A stretch of DNA of 60,236 nucleotides from DATILL01 sp035476575 (GCA_035476575.1 DATILL010000080.1:1-60236); one strand, 5' to 3'. Shown: positions 49,728 through 59,245, numbered from the stretch's first letter. Numbers and translations are program-made. The notes: generated by a model not told the origin, from the sequence alone.

Positions 49728-51173
49728 ATGCAGGAGGACTTCGACCGGTGCTACCGGGCGGTGCAGAGCCGGGACCGGCGGTTCGACGGACGGTTCGTCA
49801 CCGCGGTGACCTCGACCGGGATCTACTGCCGTCCGAGCTGCCCGGCGCAGACCCCGAAGCCGCGCAACGTGCGGTTCTACCGGGTCGCGGCCGCGGCGCA
49901 GGCGGCTGGCTTCCGGGCCTGCCGGCGATGCCGGCCGGACGCCGCGCCCGGCTCGCCCGAGTGGGACGTGCGGGCCGATCTGGCCGCCCGGGCGCTGCGG
50001 CTGATCGCGGCCGGCGCCGCGGACGACTCCGGTGTCACCGGCATTGCCCGCCGGCTCGCGGTCAGCGAGCGGCACCTGCATCGCACCCTGGTCGACGAGG
50101 TCGGCGCCGGCCCGCTGGCGCTGGCCCGCACCCGCCGGGCACAGACCGCCCGGCTGCTGGTCGAGTCCACCGCGCTGCCGGTCTCAGACATCGCGTTCGC
50201 GGCCGGCTTCGGCAGCATCCGGCAGTTCAACGACGCCTTCCGGGAGGCGTTCGGCTGCGCGCCGTCACAGGTCCGGCGCGGCGCGGCGGCGGGCCGCGAG
50301 GCGCGCGACGGCGAAGGCTCGATCACGCTCCGGCTGCGGCACCGGCCACCGTACGACGTGCCGTCGGTGCTCGGCTGGTTCGCCGCCCGGGCGGTGCCGG
50401 GGCTGGAGGAGATGGCCGGCGGCACCTACCAGCGGACCCTGCGGTTGCCCCGCGGTGGAGCGCTGGCCGAGCTCACGCCGTACGCCGACACGGTGCGGCT
50501 GCGAGTCCGGCTGGCTGACCTGCGCGACCTCACCGCGGCGGTGCAGCGCTGCCGGAGGCTGTTCGACCTGGACGCCGACCCGGCCGCGGTCGGCACCGTG
50601 CTGGCGGCCGACCCGGCGCTGGCACCGCTGGTGGCGGCCCGGCCGGGGATGCGGGTGCCGGGCGCGGCGGACGGTTTCGAGCTGGCGGTCCGGGCGGTGC
50701 TCGGGCAGCAGGTGTCCGTGGCCGCGGCGCGGACGTGCTGCGGCCGGCTGGTCGCGGCGCTGGGCGAGCCGCTGGATCTCGACGGCAGGTGGCGGCTGTT
50801 CCCGTCGGCCGGGACGGTAGCCGAGGCCGGACCGGACGGGCTGTCCGGGCTGGGGCTGACCGGGGCACGGGTCCGGACCCTGTACGCGCTGGCCGCTGCG
50901 GTCGCGGACGGGTCGCTCGTCCTGGACGCGGGCGCGGACCGGCCGGGCACCGCGGCCGCGCTGCTGGCACTGCCCGGGGTCGGGCCGTGGACGGCGTCGT
51001 ACATCGAGATGCGCGCACTCGGCAACCCGGACGCGCTGCCAGTCGGCGACCTCGGGCTGCGCCGCGCCGCCGTACGGCTGGGTATCCCCGAGCCGGAGCT
51101 CCCGGCCCGGGCCGAGGCGTGGCGCCCCTGGCGGGCCTACGCCGCAATGCACCTATGGCATATGGAGGCATGA
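49728..51173 (+). CDS. Ada-AlkA fusion: methyl-sensing regulator with DNA-3-methyladenine glycosylase
   Basis: 481 residues. N-terminal Ada zinc/methyl-acceptor domain (about 1-75; YCRPSCPA and RACRRCRPD give the four Cys), an AraC-type helix-turn-helix (about 80-180: GIARRLAVSERHLHRTL, PVSDIAFAAGFGSIRQFND) and an AlkA-type glycosylase (about 195-481). The glycosylase has the helix-hairpin-helix LLALPGVGPWTASYIEMR and the catalytic-region Asp in ALPVGDLGLRR. It senses and repairs alkylation damage. The stop overlaps the Ogt start. Confidence 0.95.
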   Translation: MQEDFDRCYRAVQSRDRRFDGRFVTAVTSTGIYCRPSCPAQTPKPRNVRFYRVAAAAQAAGFRACRRCRPDAAPGSPEWDVRADLAARALRLIAAGAADDSGVTGIARRLAVSERHLHRTLVDEVGAGPLALARTRRAQTARLLVESTALPVSDIAFAAGFGSIRQFNDAFREAFGCAPSQVRRGAAAGREARDGEGSITLRLRHRPPYDVPSVLGWFAARAVPGLEEMAGGTYQRTLRLPRGGALAELTPYADTVRLRVRLADLRDLTAAVQRCRRLFDLDADPAAVGTVLAADPALAPLVAARPGMRVPGAADGFELAVRAVLGQQVSVAAARTCCGRLVAALGEPLDLDGRWRLFPSAGTVAEAGPDGLSGLGLTGARVRTLYALAAAVADGSLVLDAGADRPGTAAALLALPGVGPWTASYIEMRALGNPDALPVGDLGLRRAAVRLGIPEPELPARAEAWRPWRAYAAMHLWHMEA

Positions 51174-51739
51174 TGTTCTTGTCCGAGCTTTTTATGTCCA
51201 CTGTGGACACACCGGTCGGCGGCCTGTCACTGGTCGCCGACCCGATGGGAGTCGTGCGGGCGGCTGGGTTCGGCCCGCCGCAGGAGCTGGTACGGCGGCT
51301 CGGCGCGGCGACCAACGGCGCCGCGACCGGCAAGGCCGCCACCCACGCTGCTGAGGTGACGCCGCGAGCCGACCTGGGGCCGGTGACGCGAGCGGTGCGC
51401 GCGTACCTGGCCGGTGACCTGGACGCACTGGACGACCTACCCGTGGAGCAGCAGGGCGGGCCGTTCCTCCAGCGGGCCTGGAAGGTGCTGCGGGAGGTGC
51501 CGGCCGGGTCGACGGTCTCCTACACCGAGCTGGCCGCGCTCGCGGGGTCGCCCACGGCGGTCCGGGCGGCCGGCCAGGCGTGCGCGCGGAACCTCGTCGC
51601 GCCGATCGTGCCGTGCCACCGGGTGCTGCGCAGCGACGGCTCGCTTGGCGGGTACGCATACGGCCTGCCCATCAAGCGCTGGCTGCTCGACCACGAGCTC
51701 CGCGGCACGAGCTCCGCAGCCAGCGCGCACGCTAGATGA
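51170..51739 (+). CDS. ogt: Methylated-DNA-protein-cysteine methyltransferase
   Basis: 189 residues, ATG 51170 (or 51173) overlapping the Ada-AlkA stop. The acceptor motif is IVPCHRVL (Cys149), with the DNA-binding helix YTELAALAGSPTAVRAAGQA before it. A single-use suicide repair enzyme for O6-methylguanine. Coupled to Ada-AlkA as an adaptive-response operon. Its last eight bases overlap the convergent rhodanese gene. Confidence 0.94.
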   Translation: MMFLSELFMSTVDTPVGGLSLVADPMGVVRAAGFGPPQELVRRLGAATNGAATGKAATHAAEVTPRADLGPVTRAVRAYLAGDLDALDDLPVEQQGGPFLQRAWKVLREVPAGSTVSYTELAALAGSPTAVRAAGQACARNLVAPIVPCHRVLRSDGSLGGYAYGLPIKRWLLDHELRGTSSAASAHAR

Positions 51740-52049
51740 CGGCGCCGGTCAGCGCCCGGCCGCTGGCCTCCCAGGCCTTCAGCCCGCCGGCCAGGTTGAC
51801 CGCGTCGTAGCCCTGCGTCCGCAAGAAGTTGGTGACCCGGGCGGAGCGGCCGCCACTGCGGCAGACCACCACCAGCCGGCGGTCGTTCGGGATATCGGCA
51901 ATCCGGCCCTGGACCTGGCCCATCGGGACGTGCAGCGAGCCATCCACATGACCGGCGGCCCACTCGTCGGGCTCCCGGACATCGAGGACAAAGGCGTCGT
52001 CTGGCACGGCGGACACGTCGACATAAGGTGTGCGCGGGACCTGCTGCAT
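51732..52049 (-). CDS. Rhodanese-domain protein
   Basis: 105 residues, a single rhodanese fold: AFVLDVREPDEWAAGHVDGS, the active-site loop VVVCRSGGRS (Cys63) and YDAVNLAGGLKAWE. Sulfur carrier or sulfurtransferase, partner unknown. Overlaps the 3' end of ogt by eight bases. Confidence 0.92.
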   Translation of the reverse strand: MQQVPRTPYVDVSAVPDDAFVLDVREPDEWAAGHVDGSLHVPMGQVQGRIADIPNDRRLVVVCRSGGRSARVTNFLRTQGYDAVNLAGGLKAWEASGRALTGAVI

Positions 52050-52140
52050 GCAGGCATGGTGTCATGCTCTGCCCGGATCAAGTACCCATCTGGCCACGTG
52101 GCCGGTGGCCGGGTACGTGCGGCCCACCCGAAACCACCGC

Positions 52141-52190
52141 CGAAAATCACTGATCGCCGGGCTCGGAACCCGCGAGATCAGTGATCTTCG
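52141..52190 (-). terminator. Hairpin overlapping the acyl-CoA synthetase stop
   Basis: Arms 52141-52155 and 52176-52190 pair at 14 of 15 positions (core ATCACTGATC / GATCAGTGAT) around a 20-base loop. The synthetase stop (52147-52149) lies within the hairpin. Probable terminator without a U-run. Confidence 0.55.
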
Positions 52191-53859
52191 GGTGCCGGCC
52201 TATGGGGGATGAGCGCGGACTCAGGGAACGCAGCTCCCGCTTGAGCACCTTCCCGGCATGGTTTCGGGGTAGCTCGGCCAGGAAGACCACATCACGGGGG
52301 ACCTTGTGCCGCGCCAGGTTCGCCCGGACGAGCTCCCGCACCCCATCCGCGCTGAGCACACCCCCCGCGCGTAGCACGACGAACGCTCGCAGCCGCTCAC
52401 CGAACACCTCGTCCGGTACGCCGACGACCGCGGCCTCCTCCACCGCGTCGTGGCTGGCCAGCAGATCCTCCACCTCGCGGGGAAAGACGTTCTCGCCGCC
52501 GGAGACGATCATCTCGTCGTCCCGACCATCGACGAACAGCCGCCCCATCTGGTCGAAATGCCCGACGTCGCCGATGGACATCAGGCCGTCGACCACCTCC
52601 TTGCCACCGCCCCCGGTATACCCGTGGAACTGGCTGAAGTTGCCGACGAAGATCCGCCCCGTCTGGCCGGCGGGCAGCGGCCGGCCCTCGTCGTCCATGA
52701 TCCGCACGGTGGAGCCGAACGGCGGCCGGCCGGCACAACCCGGCGCGGCTCGCAGGTCCGCCGGAGTGGCGATCGTGGCGTACGACGTCTCGGTCGAGCC
52801 GTAGACGTTGTAGAGGATGTCGCCGAAGGCGTCCATGGTGTGGCTGGCCAGCGCGCCATCGAGCTGTGACCCGCCCGTCGCGATGATCCGCAGCCGGGAC
52901 AGGTCGCGGTCGGCCACCACCTGCGGGCCGAGAGCGAGGATCCGGCGCAGCATGGTCGGCACCACCACCATCCCGGTGCAGTGGTGCCTTCCCAGCAGGT
53001 CCAGTGCCTGGGCCGGGTCGAACCGGCGACGCAGCACCATCGCCGAGCCGATGGCGAGCTGGATCCCCATCGCCACCAGCCCCCAGGCGTGGTACATCGG
53101 CGGGGCTACCAGGGTGGCCTCGTACCGGCGGAACGGGATCTTGGACAGCACCGCGCCGGGCACCACGAGGGACCTCGACTGAGGCCGGGTGGCGCCCCTT
53201 GGCGTGCCGGTGGTGCCGCTGGTCAGCACGACGATCGTGCTCTCCTGGCCGGGCGGCTCAGGCCGGCGGGTGTCGCCGTCTGCGATCAGGGTGTCCAGGG
53301 TGAGCTGGTCGGTCGCCGTGTCGGTCCAGGCCAGGATGCGGCCCTTCGGCGTCGTGACCCCCTCGGCGACGTCGGTGAACTCCTCGTCGTAGATCAGCGC
53401 CTCGACGCCCTCACGGGCGCACACCTGGCGTAGCTGCGGGCCGGCGAAGTCGGTGTTGAGAAAGACTGTCCGGGCACCGGCCTTGGCGGCGGCGAGAGTG
53501 CTGTCGAGGAAGCCGCGGTGGTTGCGGCACATGATGCCGATGCCGCTGCCAGCGCCGACCCCCTGGGCGGCGAGCGCGTGGGCCAGCGCGTTCGACCGCA
53601 GGTCAAGGTCCACGAAGCTCAGGCCGCCGCGGTCGTCGAGCAGTGCGGTCCGCTCGCCGTACCGGATCGCGGCGACCACGATGCCCCCACCGATCGGGCC
53701 GAACCGCCGCAGCGCCTGGCCGATCTCCAGGGCCCGGCGCGGCGGGCCCAGGCCGAGCATGCCGGCCCGGGCGACGGTGACGAACGCATGGGCCTCGACC
53801 GCAGTCCTTTTGGCGACCCGCTGGATCGATGCGTGAACCGATGTCGCCGGACTCAGCAC
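52147..53859 (-). CDS. Acyl-CoA synthetase (AMP-dependent)
   Basis: 570 residues from GTG 53859, with GGAAGGGG seven bases upstream. Motifs are VVLTSGTTGTPRGATRPQSR (P-loop), YNVYGSTETSYATIATP, GLMSIGDVGHFDQMGRLFV and DDEMIVSGGENVFPREVED, with the C-terminal Lys in PRNHAGKVLKRELR. The substrate is an acyl acid, unknown. It follows the acetate-type permease genes on the same strand with a 35-base gap, which suggests uptake followed by activation. Confidence 0.92.
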   Translation of the reverse strand: MLSPATSVHASIQRVAKRTAVEAHAFVTVARAGMLGLGPPRRALEIGQALRRFGPIGGGIVVAAIRYGERTALLDDRGGLSFVDLDLRSNALAHALAAQGVGAGSGIGIMCRNHRGFLDSTLAAAKAGARTVFLNTDFAGPQLRQVCAREGVEALIYDEEFTDVAEGVTTPKGRILAWTDTATDQLTLDTLIADGDTRRPEPPGQESTIVVLTSGTTGTPRGATRPQSRSLVVPGAVLSKIPFRRYEATLVAPPMYHAWGLVAMGIQLAIGSAMVLRRRFDPAQALDLLGRHHCTGMVVVPTMLRRILALGPQVVADRDLSRLRIIATGGSQLDGALASHTMDAFGDILYNVYGSTETSYATIATPADLRAAPGCAGRPPFGSTVRIMDDEGRPLPAGQTGRIFVGNFSQFHGYTGGGGKEVVDGLMSIGDVGHFDQMGRLFVDGRDDEMIVSGGENVFPREVEDLLASHDAVEEAAVVGVPDEVFGERLRAFVVLRAGGVLSADGVRELVRANLARHKVPRDVVFLAELPRNHAGKVLKRELRSLSPRSSPIGRHPKITDLAGSEPGDQ

Positions 53860-53894
53860 GGCAGGCCCCTTCCCGGCGACCAGGTTAAATGGGG

Positions 53895-55538
53895 TCAATG
53901 CGCCCCCAAGCCGGTCAAGGCACGAACCTCCAGCTCGGCGTACTTGGTGGCCGAGGCGATTTCCTTCGCCGTGATGGTACCCAGCCAGGCGAACAGGAAG
54001 CCTATCGGTATAGACAGGATCCCCGGGTTCTGCAACGGGAACGGCGCCTCGATCGTCTTGCTGAACAATGCGGTCGCGTTTCCGGCCGGCAGCGTGCCGG
54101 ACTTGCCACCCCAGCAGATCGGCGAGAGCAGCACCAAGCCGACGGAGGAGATCAGGCCGGCGTAGATGCCCCACACCGCGCCGCGGGTGGTGAACCGACT
54201 CCAGTAGAGGCTGAACAGCAGGGTCGGCAGGTTCGCGCTGGCCGCGATGGCGAAAGCGAGCGCGACCAGGAAGGCGACGTTCAGGCTGCGGGCAAAAATC
54301 GAGAGCAGGATCGCGGTCGCGCCAATCCCGAATGCCGCGTACCGAGCCACCCGCACCTCGTCCCGCTCGCTGGCCTGGCCGCGTTTGATCACGTTGGCGA
54401 AGATGTCGTGTGCGAACGACGAGCTCGACGCCAGGGTCAGCCCGGCCACCACTGCCAGGATCGTGGCGAACGCGACCGCCGCGATGACAGCCAGGAAGAT
54501 GGCGCCGCCGGTCGTGCCGGGCCCGCCGCCGAGCGCCTCGGCGAGCTGTGGTGCGGCGGTGTTGCCCGCAGCATTCTGCGCCGCGATCGCCTTCGAGCCC
54601 ACCAGCGCGGCCGCGCCGAAGCCGAGCGCGAGCGTCATCAGGTAGAACGCGCCGATCAGCCCGATGGCCCAGTTGACCGAGCGGCGGGCCGCCCTGGCGT
54701 CAGGCACCGTGTAGAAGCGGATCAGGATGTGCGGCAGCCCCGCGGTGCCCAGCACCAGCGCCAGGCCAAGACTGATCAGGTCGAGCTTGGAGAGCAGGTT
54801 GGTCTTGCCGTAGGCCAGTCCGGGCGAGAGGAACGCCTGACCCTTTCCGCTTTCGCTGGCCGCCCTGCCGAGCAGCTCGCTGATGTTGAAATGGAACTTC
54901 GCCAGCACCCAGCCGGTCATGACCAGCGCGCCGGTGACCAGCAGGACGGCCTTGATAATCTGCACCCAGGTGGTGCCCTTCATCCCGCCGACCGTGACAT
55001 AGAAAATCATCAGCGCGCCGACCACGATGATGGTGATAATTTTCGCTGTCTCCCCGGTGACGCCGAGCAACAGGCCAACCAGCGCGCCGGCACCGACCAT
55101 CTGGGCCAGCAGGTAAAAGATCGAGACGGTGATAGTGGAGACACCCGCGGCGGTGCGGACCGGCCGCTGCCGCATCCGGAACGCCAGCACGTCAGCCATG
55201 GTGAACCGGCCGGAGTTGCGCAGCAGCTCGGCAACCAGCAGCAGCGCCACCAGCCAGGCCACCAGGAAGCCGATCGAGTAGAGGAAGCCGTCGTACCCGT
55301 TCAGCGCGATGATCCCGGCAATACCGAGAAAGCTCGCCGCTGACATGTAGTCGCCGGCCACGGCCAGCCCGTTCTGCAGCGCGGAGAACGACCGGTCGGC
55401 GGCGTAGAAGCCAGCGGCGGTCTTGTTCTGCCGGCTGGCCCAGATCGTAATGTAGAGGGTGACCGCCACGAACACCACGAACAGCGCGATCGAGATCGGC
55501 CGGTGGGTGGTGCCGCCGGCCACGGGGAGGTGGGTCAC
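53895..55538 (-). CDS. actP: Cation/acetate symporter (SSS family)
   Basis: 547 residues, about 13 membrane helices. ActP-type signatures are ADRSFSALQNGLAVAGDYMS, ASFLGIAGIIALNGYDGFLY, VGGMKGTTWVQIIKAVLL and the SSS motif SSSSFAHDIFANVIKRG. Takes up acetate or other short organic acids with Na+ or H+. GTG start overlaps the DUF485 stop. No transmembrane gene fragments; full length. Confidence 0.93.
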   Translation of the reverse strand: MTHLPVAGGTTHRPISIALFVVFVAVTLYITIWASRQNKTAAGFYAADRSFSALQNGLAVAGDYMSAASFLGIAGIIALNGYDGFLYSIGFLVAWLVALLLVAELLRNSGRFTMADVLAFRMRQRPVRTAAGVSTITVSIFYLLAQMVGAGALVGLLLGVTGETAKIITIIVVGALMIFYVTVGGMKGTTWVQIIKAVLLVTGALVMTGWVLAKFHFNISELLGRAASESGKGQAFLSPGLAYGKTNLLSKLDLISLGLALVLGTAGLPHILIRFYTVPDARAARRSVNWAIGLIGAFYLMTLALGFGAAALVGSKAIAAQNAAGNTAAPQLAEALGGGPGTTGGAIFLAVIAAVAFATILAVVAGLTLASSSSFAHDIFANVIKRGQASERDEVRVARYAAFGIGATAILLSIFARSLNVAFLVALAFAIAASANLPTLLFSLYWSRFTTRGAVWGIYAGLISSVGLVLLSPICWGGKSGTLPAGNATALFSKTIEAPFPLQNPGILSIPIGFLFAWLGTITAKEIASATKYAELEVRALTGLGAH

Positions 55539-55888
55539 CGGGCACCTCCCTCAAGCTCGTGCCGGAGCTGGTCGGCGAGCGGGTCGAGCCGGCGGCTCGC
55601 ATACCGCGAGTACAGGTAGGCGATGCTGAACGTGGAGACGAACTGCAGCAGCCCGAAGACCAGCGCGACGTTGATGTTGCCCACCAGCCGGTGTGCCATG
55701 AAACCGCGGGCGAACGCCGAGGCCAGCACGTAGAGCAGGTACCAGGCGAGAAATGCCAGGGTCATCGGAAAGACGAACGACCGCAGCCGGCGTCGTAGCT
55801 CGACGAACTCTGGCCGGACCTGTACGGCGGTGAAGGAGTCGGGATCGGAGTGCTCATCGATCGGCGGCGCGGCGGACGGGTCTGCCAT
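55535..55888 (-). CDS. DUF485 membrane protein, permease partner
   Basis: 117 residues. Two membrane helices (FVFPMTLAFLAWYLLYVLA and INVALVFGLLQFVSTFSIAY) with the DUF485 layout; it nearly always precedes actP. GAGGAGGTGACGGC before ATG 55888 is a strong ribosome-binding site. Probably needed for permease assembly or activity. Confidence 0.92.
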   Translation of the reverse strand: MADPSAAPPIDEHSDPDSFTAVQVRPEFVELRRRLRSFVFPMTLAFLAWYLLYVLASAFARGFMAHRLVGNINVALVFGLLQFVSTFSIAYLYSRYASRRLDPLADQLRHELEGGAR

Positions 55889-56017
55889 GCCGTCACCTCC
55901 TCTGTGCGGGTGGATGCCCTGTGCGGGGTGGATGCGACGTATCCGGCGCACAGTACCGACATTTCGTGAATGGTTCTAGAACGGCTAGACCGGCCGCAAC
56001 GGGACAAGCGCGGCTCC

Positions 56018-57043
56018 TCAGTCGAGCGTGATCTCCCGGTCACACTGCCGGCAGTCGAACTGGTACGGCGGCGCGACCCGGCCGCTGAACAGGCAGGCCT
56101 CGCCGTGGCACACCGGCCAGCTCGCGGCGGCGACCGGCGGCACGCTCGGCGTACGCCGGGTCAGCTCGGCGGTCACGTCGGGCAGGTCGAGGCCAGCGGC
56201 GGGCGAGCCGGTCACGTCGTTCAGGGCTCCGTACCGCTGCGCCACCCAGCCATCGGCCAGGCACCACGGGCAGAGCACCAACTGTCCACTGTGTAACGCC
56301 TCCGCGACGCTGGGACTGTCGGTGTAGAGATGGCCGGCGTACCGCCAGCCGCGCGCCGTCCCGCAGATCGCGCACGGCCGGGGGTCCCGGAGCACCGCAT
56401 GTGAGCCGTACGGGTCGGGGAAGTAGCCGAAGGCCGGCAGCAGCGCCCGCTCGGCCGGGGTGGGTGGGTCGGTGGGCGAGGGACCGCCCAGCTCGTCGGC
56501 GACGACGCGCTCCGGCTCCGGCGGCTCCGGCCGTAGGTTGTCGTGGCCGAGCCGGACGACGGACAGCTCCGCCTCGGCCTGTGCCGGCGCGTGCCGGCCG
56601 CTCCCCCAACGCAGCGTCACGCCCTCGCCGCCACCCTCGGCGTACAGCCTGCCGGCCCGCCCGGGACCCGACCGCCCGGTCGCGTAGCCGCTCAGCCCGG
56701 TCACCCGCAGCTCGGCCAGCGGTGTCTCGGGCACCATGGTCACCACATGTTCGGTCGCGTCGAGCGGCCAGGCATCGTAGGGCTCGGACCACTCCCCGGA
56801 GCACTCGATCCGTTGGTCGTCGACCTGCATGGAGGCGCCGAGACAGGCCAGCCGCAGGCCGAGCGAGCCGCGGGTGAACCGGACCGTCACCCGGACCGGT
56901 GTGGCCAGCCGATGGGTCCAGTACGGCTGCGGCCAGCGGCGCCGACGGACCAGCCGACCGAGACTGCGCCCGCCGCGCTTACGCCTGCCGCCACGCTGGG
57001 CCGCCGACTGGTCCGCGCGACCTCGAGATACGTCGTCGGTCAT
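56018..57043 (-). CDS. CbrC (UPF0167)-domain protein with N-terminal extension
   Basis: 341 residues from ATG 57043. Residues about 200-341 are a CbrC/UPF0167 domain (LLPAFGYFPDPYGSHAV, RPCAICGTARGWRYAGHLYT, LVLCPWCLADGWVAQRYGAL) with Cys pairs that may bind zinc, and a further Cys pair near the end (FDCRQCD). Residues about 1-45 are Arg-rich. Residues 45-190 form a beta-rich region without a family match. CbrC is linked to colicin E2 tolerance in E. coli; its role here is unknown. Confidence 0.75.
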   Translation of the reverse strand: MTDDVSRGRADQSAAQRGGRRKRGGRSLGRLVRRRRWPQPYWTHRLATPVRVTVRFTRGSLGLRLACLGASMQVDDQRIECSGEWSEPYDAWPLDATEHVVTMVPETPLAELRVTGLSGYATGRSGPGRAGRLYAEGGGEGVTLRWGSGRHAPAQAEAELSVVRLGHDNLRPEPPEPERVVADELGGPSPTDPPTPAERALLPAFGYFPDPYGSHAVLRDPRPCAICGTARGWRYAGHLYTDSPSVAEALHSGQLVLCPWCLADGWVAQRYGALNDVTGSPAAGLDLPDVTAELTRRTPSVPPVAAASWPVCHGEACLFSGRVAPPYQFDCRQCDREITLD

Positions 57044-57167
57044 GGCTGGGGCACCCCCGCGTATCGTCGAGACTCGCGTGCTGGTCGCTCTGCCCGGATC
57101 CGTGCTCACACGGTAGCCGTCCCCACCATCGACTGCCGTGCGACGTAGGGTACGGCGGCCGGCACGG

Positions 57168-58034
57168 TTACCGCAGCAGTTTGGACAGACGGCGGTCGGC
57201 CAGCGGCTTGCCGCCAGTCTGGCAGGTCGGGCAGTACTGCAGGGAGCGGTCGGCGAAGGACACCTCCCGCACCGTGTCACCGCAGACGGGGCAGGGCAGG
57301 CCGGTGCGGGCGTGCACCCGCAGCCCGGACCGCTTCTCCGACTTCAACGTGGCCGCCTGCTGGCCGGTCGAGCGCCGCACCGCGTCGGTCAGGGTCTGCC
57401 GCATGGCGTCGTACAGCCTGTCGACGTCCGGCCCGGCCAGCCGGGCGGCGATCGCGAACGGCGACAGCCTGGCCAGGTGCAGGATCTCGTCGGAGTAGGC
57501 GTTGCCGATGCCGGCCAGCGCGGTCTGGTCGGTCAGCACTCCCTTGAGCTGTGACCGCTGGCGGGCGAGCAGGTCGCGGAACGCCAGCAGGTCGATGGCC
57601 AGTGCGTCCGGCCCGAGCCGGGCCACCCCCGGCACGTCGCGCGGGTCCCGCACGACGTAGATGGCCAGGCCCTTCTTGGTGCCCTGCTCGGTCAGGTCAG
57701 CGCAGTGCGGGTTCGGGGTGGCCGGATCGGAGATGTATATCCGCGCCGCGATCGGGCCGCCTCGCTTCACCGGCGCGTCGGTCACGTTGTCCCGCCAGTG
57801 CAGCCAGCCCGCGCGGGCGAGGTGCACGACGAGGTGGAGGCCGTCGCAGTCGAGGTCGAGGAACTTGCCGTGCCGGGCCGCACCCGTGACGGTGAGCCCG
57901 GCCAGGGCGGTGACCGGCGGGTCGAACGTCTTCAGCGCGCTGACCGCCACCACGTCGACCCGGGCCACCGCGCGCCCGACCGCCCGCTCGCGGAGGAACG
58001 CCGCCAGCGCCTCGACCTCGGGCAGCTCGGGCAC
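57168..58034 (-). CDS. Fpg/Nei-family DNA glycosylase
   Basis: 288 residues. The N-terminus PELPEVEALAAFL gives catalytic Pro2 and Glu3. The helix-two-turn-helix LKGVLTDQTALAGIGNAYSD and a C-terminal zinc finger (CPVCG...CPTC) are complete. Removes oxidised bases and nicks the strand. The insert TEQGTKKGLAIYVV is characteristic of an actinobacterial Nei-like branch rather than classical MutM. The LigD-like gene lies downstream on the same strand, so the two may form a repair unit. Confidence 0.92.
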   Translation of the reverse strand: MPELPEVEALAAFLRERAVGRAVARVDVVAVSALKTFDPPVTALAGLTVTGAARHGKFLDLDCDGLHLVVHLARAGWLHWRDNVTDAPVKRGGPIAARIYISDPATPNPHCADLTEQGTKKGLAIYVVRDPRDVPGVARLGPDALAIDLLAFRDLLARQRSQLKGVLTDQTALAGIGNAYSDEILHLARLSPFAIAARLAGPDVDRLYDAMRQTLTDAVRRSTGQQAATLKSEKRSGLRVHARTGLPCPVCGDTVREVSFADRSLQYCPTCQTGGKPLADRRLSKLLR

Positions 58035-58082
58035 GGCATCCAGTCTGCCGCAACCCGCCTCGATCGGCCGCTCCCGCCGCCC

Positions 58083-58139
58083 ACCTGTCGCACCAAGGTC
58101 ACCAGCCGGCCGCGACCTGGTGACCTCTACCCGACAGGT
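58083..58139. repeat. Palindromic intergenic repeat, copy D (diverged)
   Basis: AGGTCACCAG (58096-58105) pairs with CTGGTGACCT (58117-58126) and ACCTGTCG (58083-58090) with CGACAGGT (58132-58139). The AGGTCACCA module matches copies A-C. It overlaps the stop of the LigD-like gene (58127-58129), again at a gene 3' end. Confidence 0.6.
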
Positions 58140-59245
58140 CGGGTCGGGCGGGCGGCTGGTTCACGTAGGGGGATGGTCATCCAGTCGTTGGTACGGCGGC
58201 CCGGGCGGTACGGCGCGGTGCGGCGGCGGGCCATGACCGCGGGCAGGCCACGGTGGCGAGCGGTGGCCCGGACCGCATCGGCCTCGGCGCGGGGAAAGCT
58301 CGGCGCGACCTGCCAGGCGCTGCCGGCCAGGCCGAGGTCGTCCAGCACGACCCGCCGGTCCTCGTACGGACGTCCGAGCAACGGATGTCCGTCCAGGTGC
58401 AGCACGTCGTACAGCACGTACAGCACCGGCTCGTCCCGGCGCAGCCGCCGGATGACGCTGGCCGACCGGGCCTCGGCCCGCCGGGCCAGCGTGCCGACAT
58501 CGGGCCGCCCGGCCCGGTCCAGCGCGACGAGCTCGCCGTCCAGCAGCGCCGGCCTGGAGCCCAGCGCCGGGCCGAGCCCCCGTACCTCCGGGTACTGGTC
58601 GGTGATCTCGTCGCCGACGATGTCCACCAGGCGCAGCCGGCCGCCGTCGACGTACCCGAGCGCCCGCAGCCCGCCCCAGCCGAACTCGACCGACCACCCA
58701 CCGCCGGACGGCAGCCTGGTCCGCCGTACCGGGATCATGGGATCGACCCGCGCCGGGAGCGGCTGCCAGCCCGGGTCGGCCGGTGGGTCCATCCGGTGCA
58801 CCATCCAGTTGCGTGCCGGCGCCCCGGGCGAGGTGGCGAACAGGACGTACCGGCCGGAGATCCGGGAGCCGTGCAGCACCACCTTGACCTCGCGGTCGGT
58901 CCATTTCTCGGTCTCGTAGGTGCCGCGGTCCCAGATCAGCATGGTGCCGCCGCCGTACTCACCGGCCGGAATCTCCCCGGCGAAACCGGCGTACTCCAGC
59001 GGGTGGTCCTCGGTGTGGACGGCGAGGTGGTTCGTGGCCGGGTCGGGCGGCAGGCCCTTGGGCACCGCCCAGGACACCAGCACCCCGCCGCGCTCCAGCC
59101 GGAGGTCCCAGTGGAGCTGGCTGGCGTGGTGCTCCTGGATGACGAAGGTGTTGTCGCTGCCGCGGGGCAGCGGACCGTCCGGCGGCACCGGCTCCGGGGT
59201 GCGCCCGGAATCCCGCTTGCGGCGGTACGTCGACAGCTCCGGCAT
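58127..59245 (-). CDS. LigD-like protein: 3'-phosphoesterase domain plus degenerate ligase domain
   Basis: 372 residues. Residues about 25-155 are a LigD-type 3'-phosphoesterase domain with the metal-binding segment QEHHASQLHWDLRLERGG, HTEDHPLEYAGFAGEIP and YGGGTMLIWDRGTY. Residues about 170-372 follow the ATP-dependent DNA ligase fold, but the adenylation motif E-x-K-x-D-G reads E-F-G-W-G-G (187-192). Both the nucleotide-accepting Lys and the Asp are lost. The later motif keeps LLDGELVALD but ends MARRRTAPYRPGRR. It would trim 3' ends in end-joining without ligating. Ku is not in the window. Confidence 0.85.
   Translation of the reverse strand: MPELSTYRRKRDSGRTPEPVPPDGPLPRGSDNTFVIQEHHASQLHWDLRLERGGVLVSWAVPKGLPPDPATNHLAVHTEDHPLEYAGFAGEIPAGEYGGGTMLIWDRGTYETEKWTDREVKVVLHGSRISGRYVLFATSPGAPARNWMVHRMDPPADPGWQPLPARVDPMIPVRRTRLPSGGGWSVEFGWGGLRALGYVDGGRLRLVDIVGDEITDQYPEVRGLGPALGSRPALLDGELVALDRAGRPDVGTLARRAEARSASVIRRLRRDEPVLYVLYDVLHLDGHPLLGRPYEDRRVVLDDLGLAGSAWQVAPSFPRAEADAVRATARHRGLPAVMARRRTAPYRPGRRTNDWMTIPLREPAARPTRPVG

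Noticed and set aside
53889..55343. Long plus-strand open frame opposite actP
   Set aside because: It mirrors the membrane protein on the other strand and has the charged, low-complexity composition of antisense GC-rich frames.
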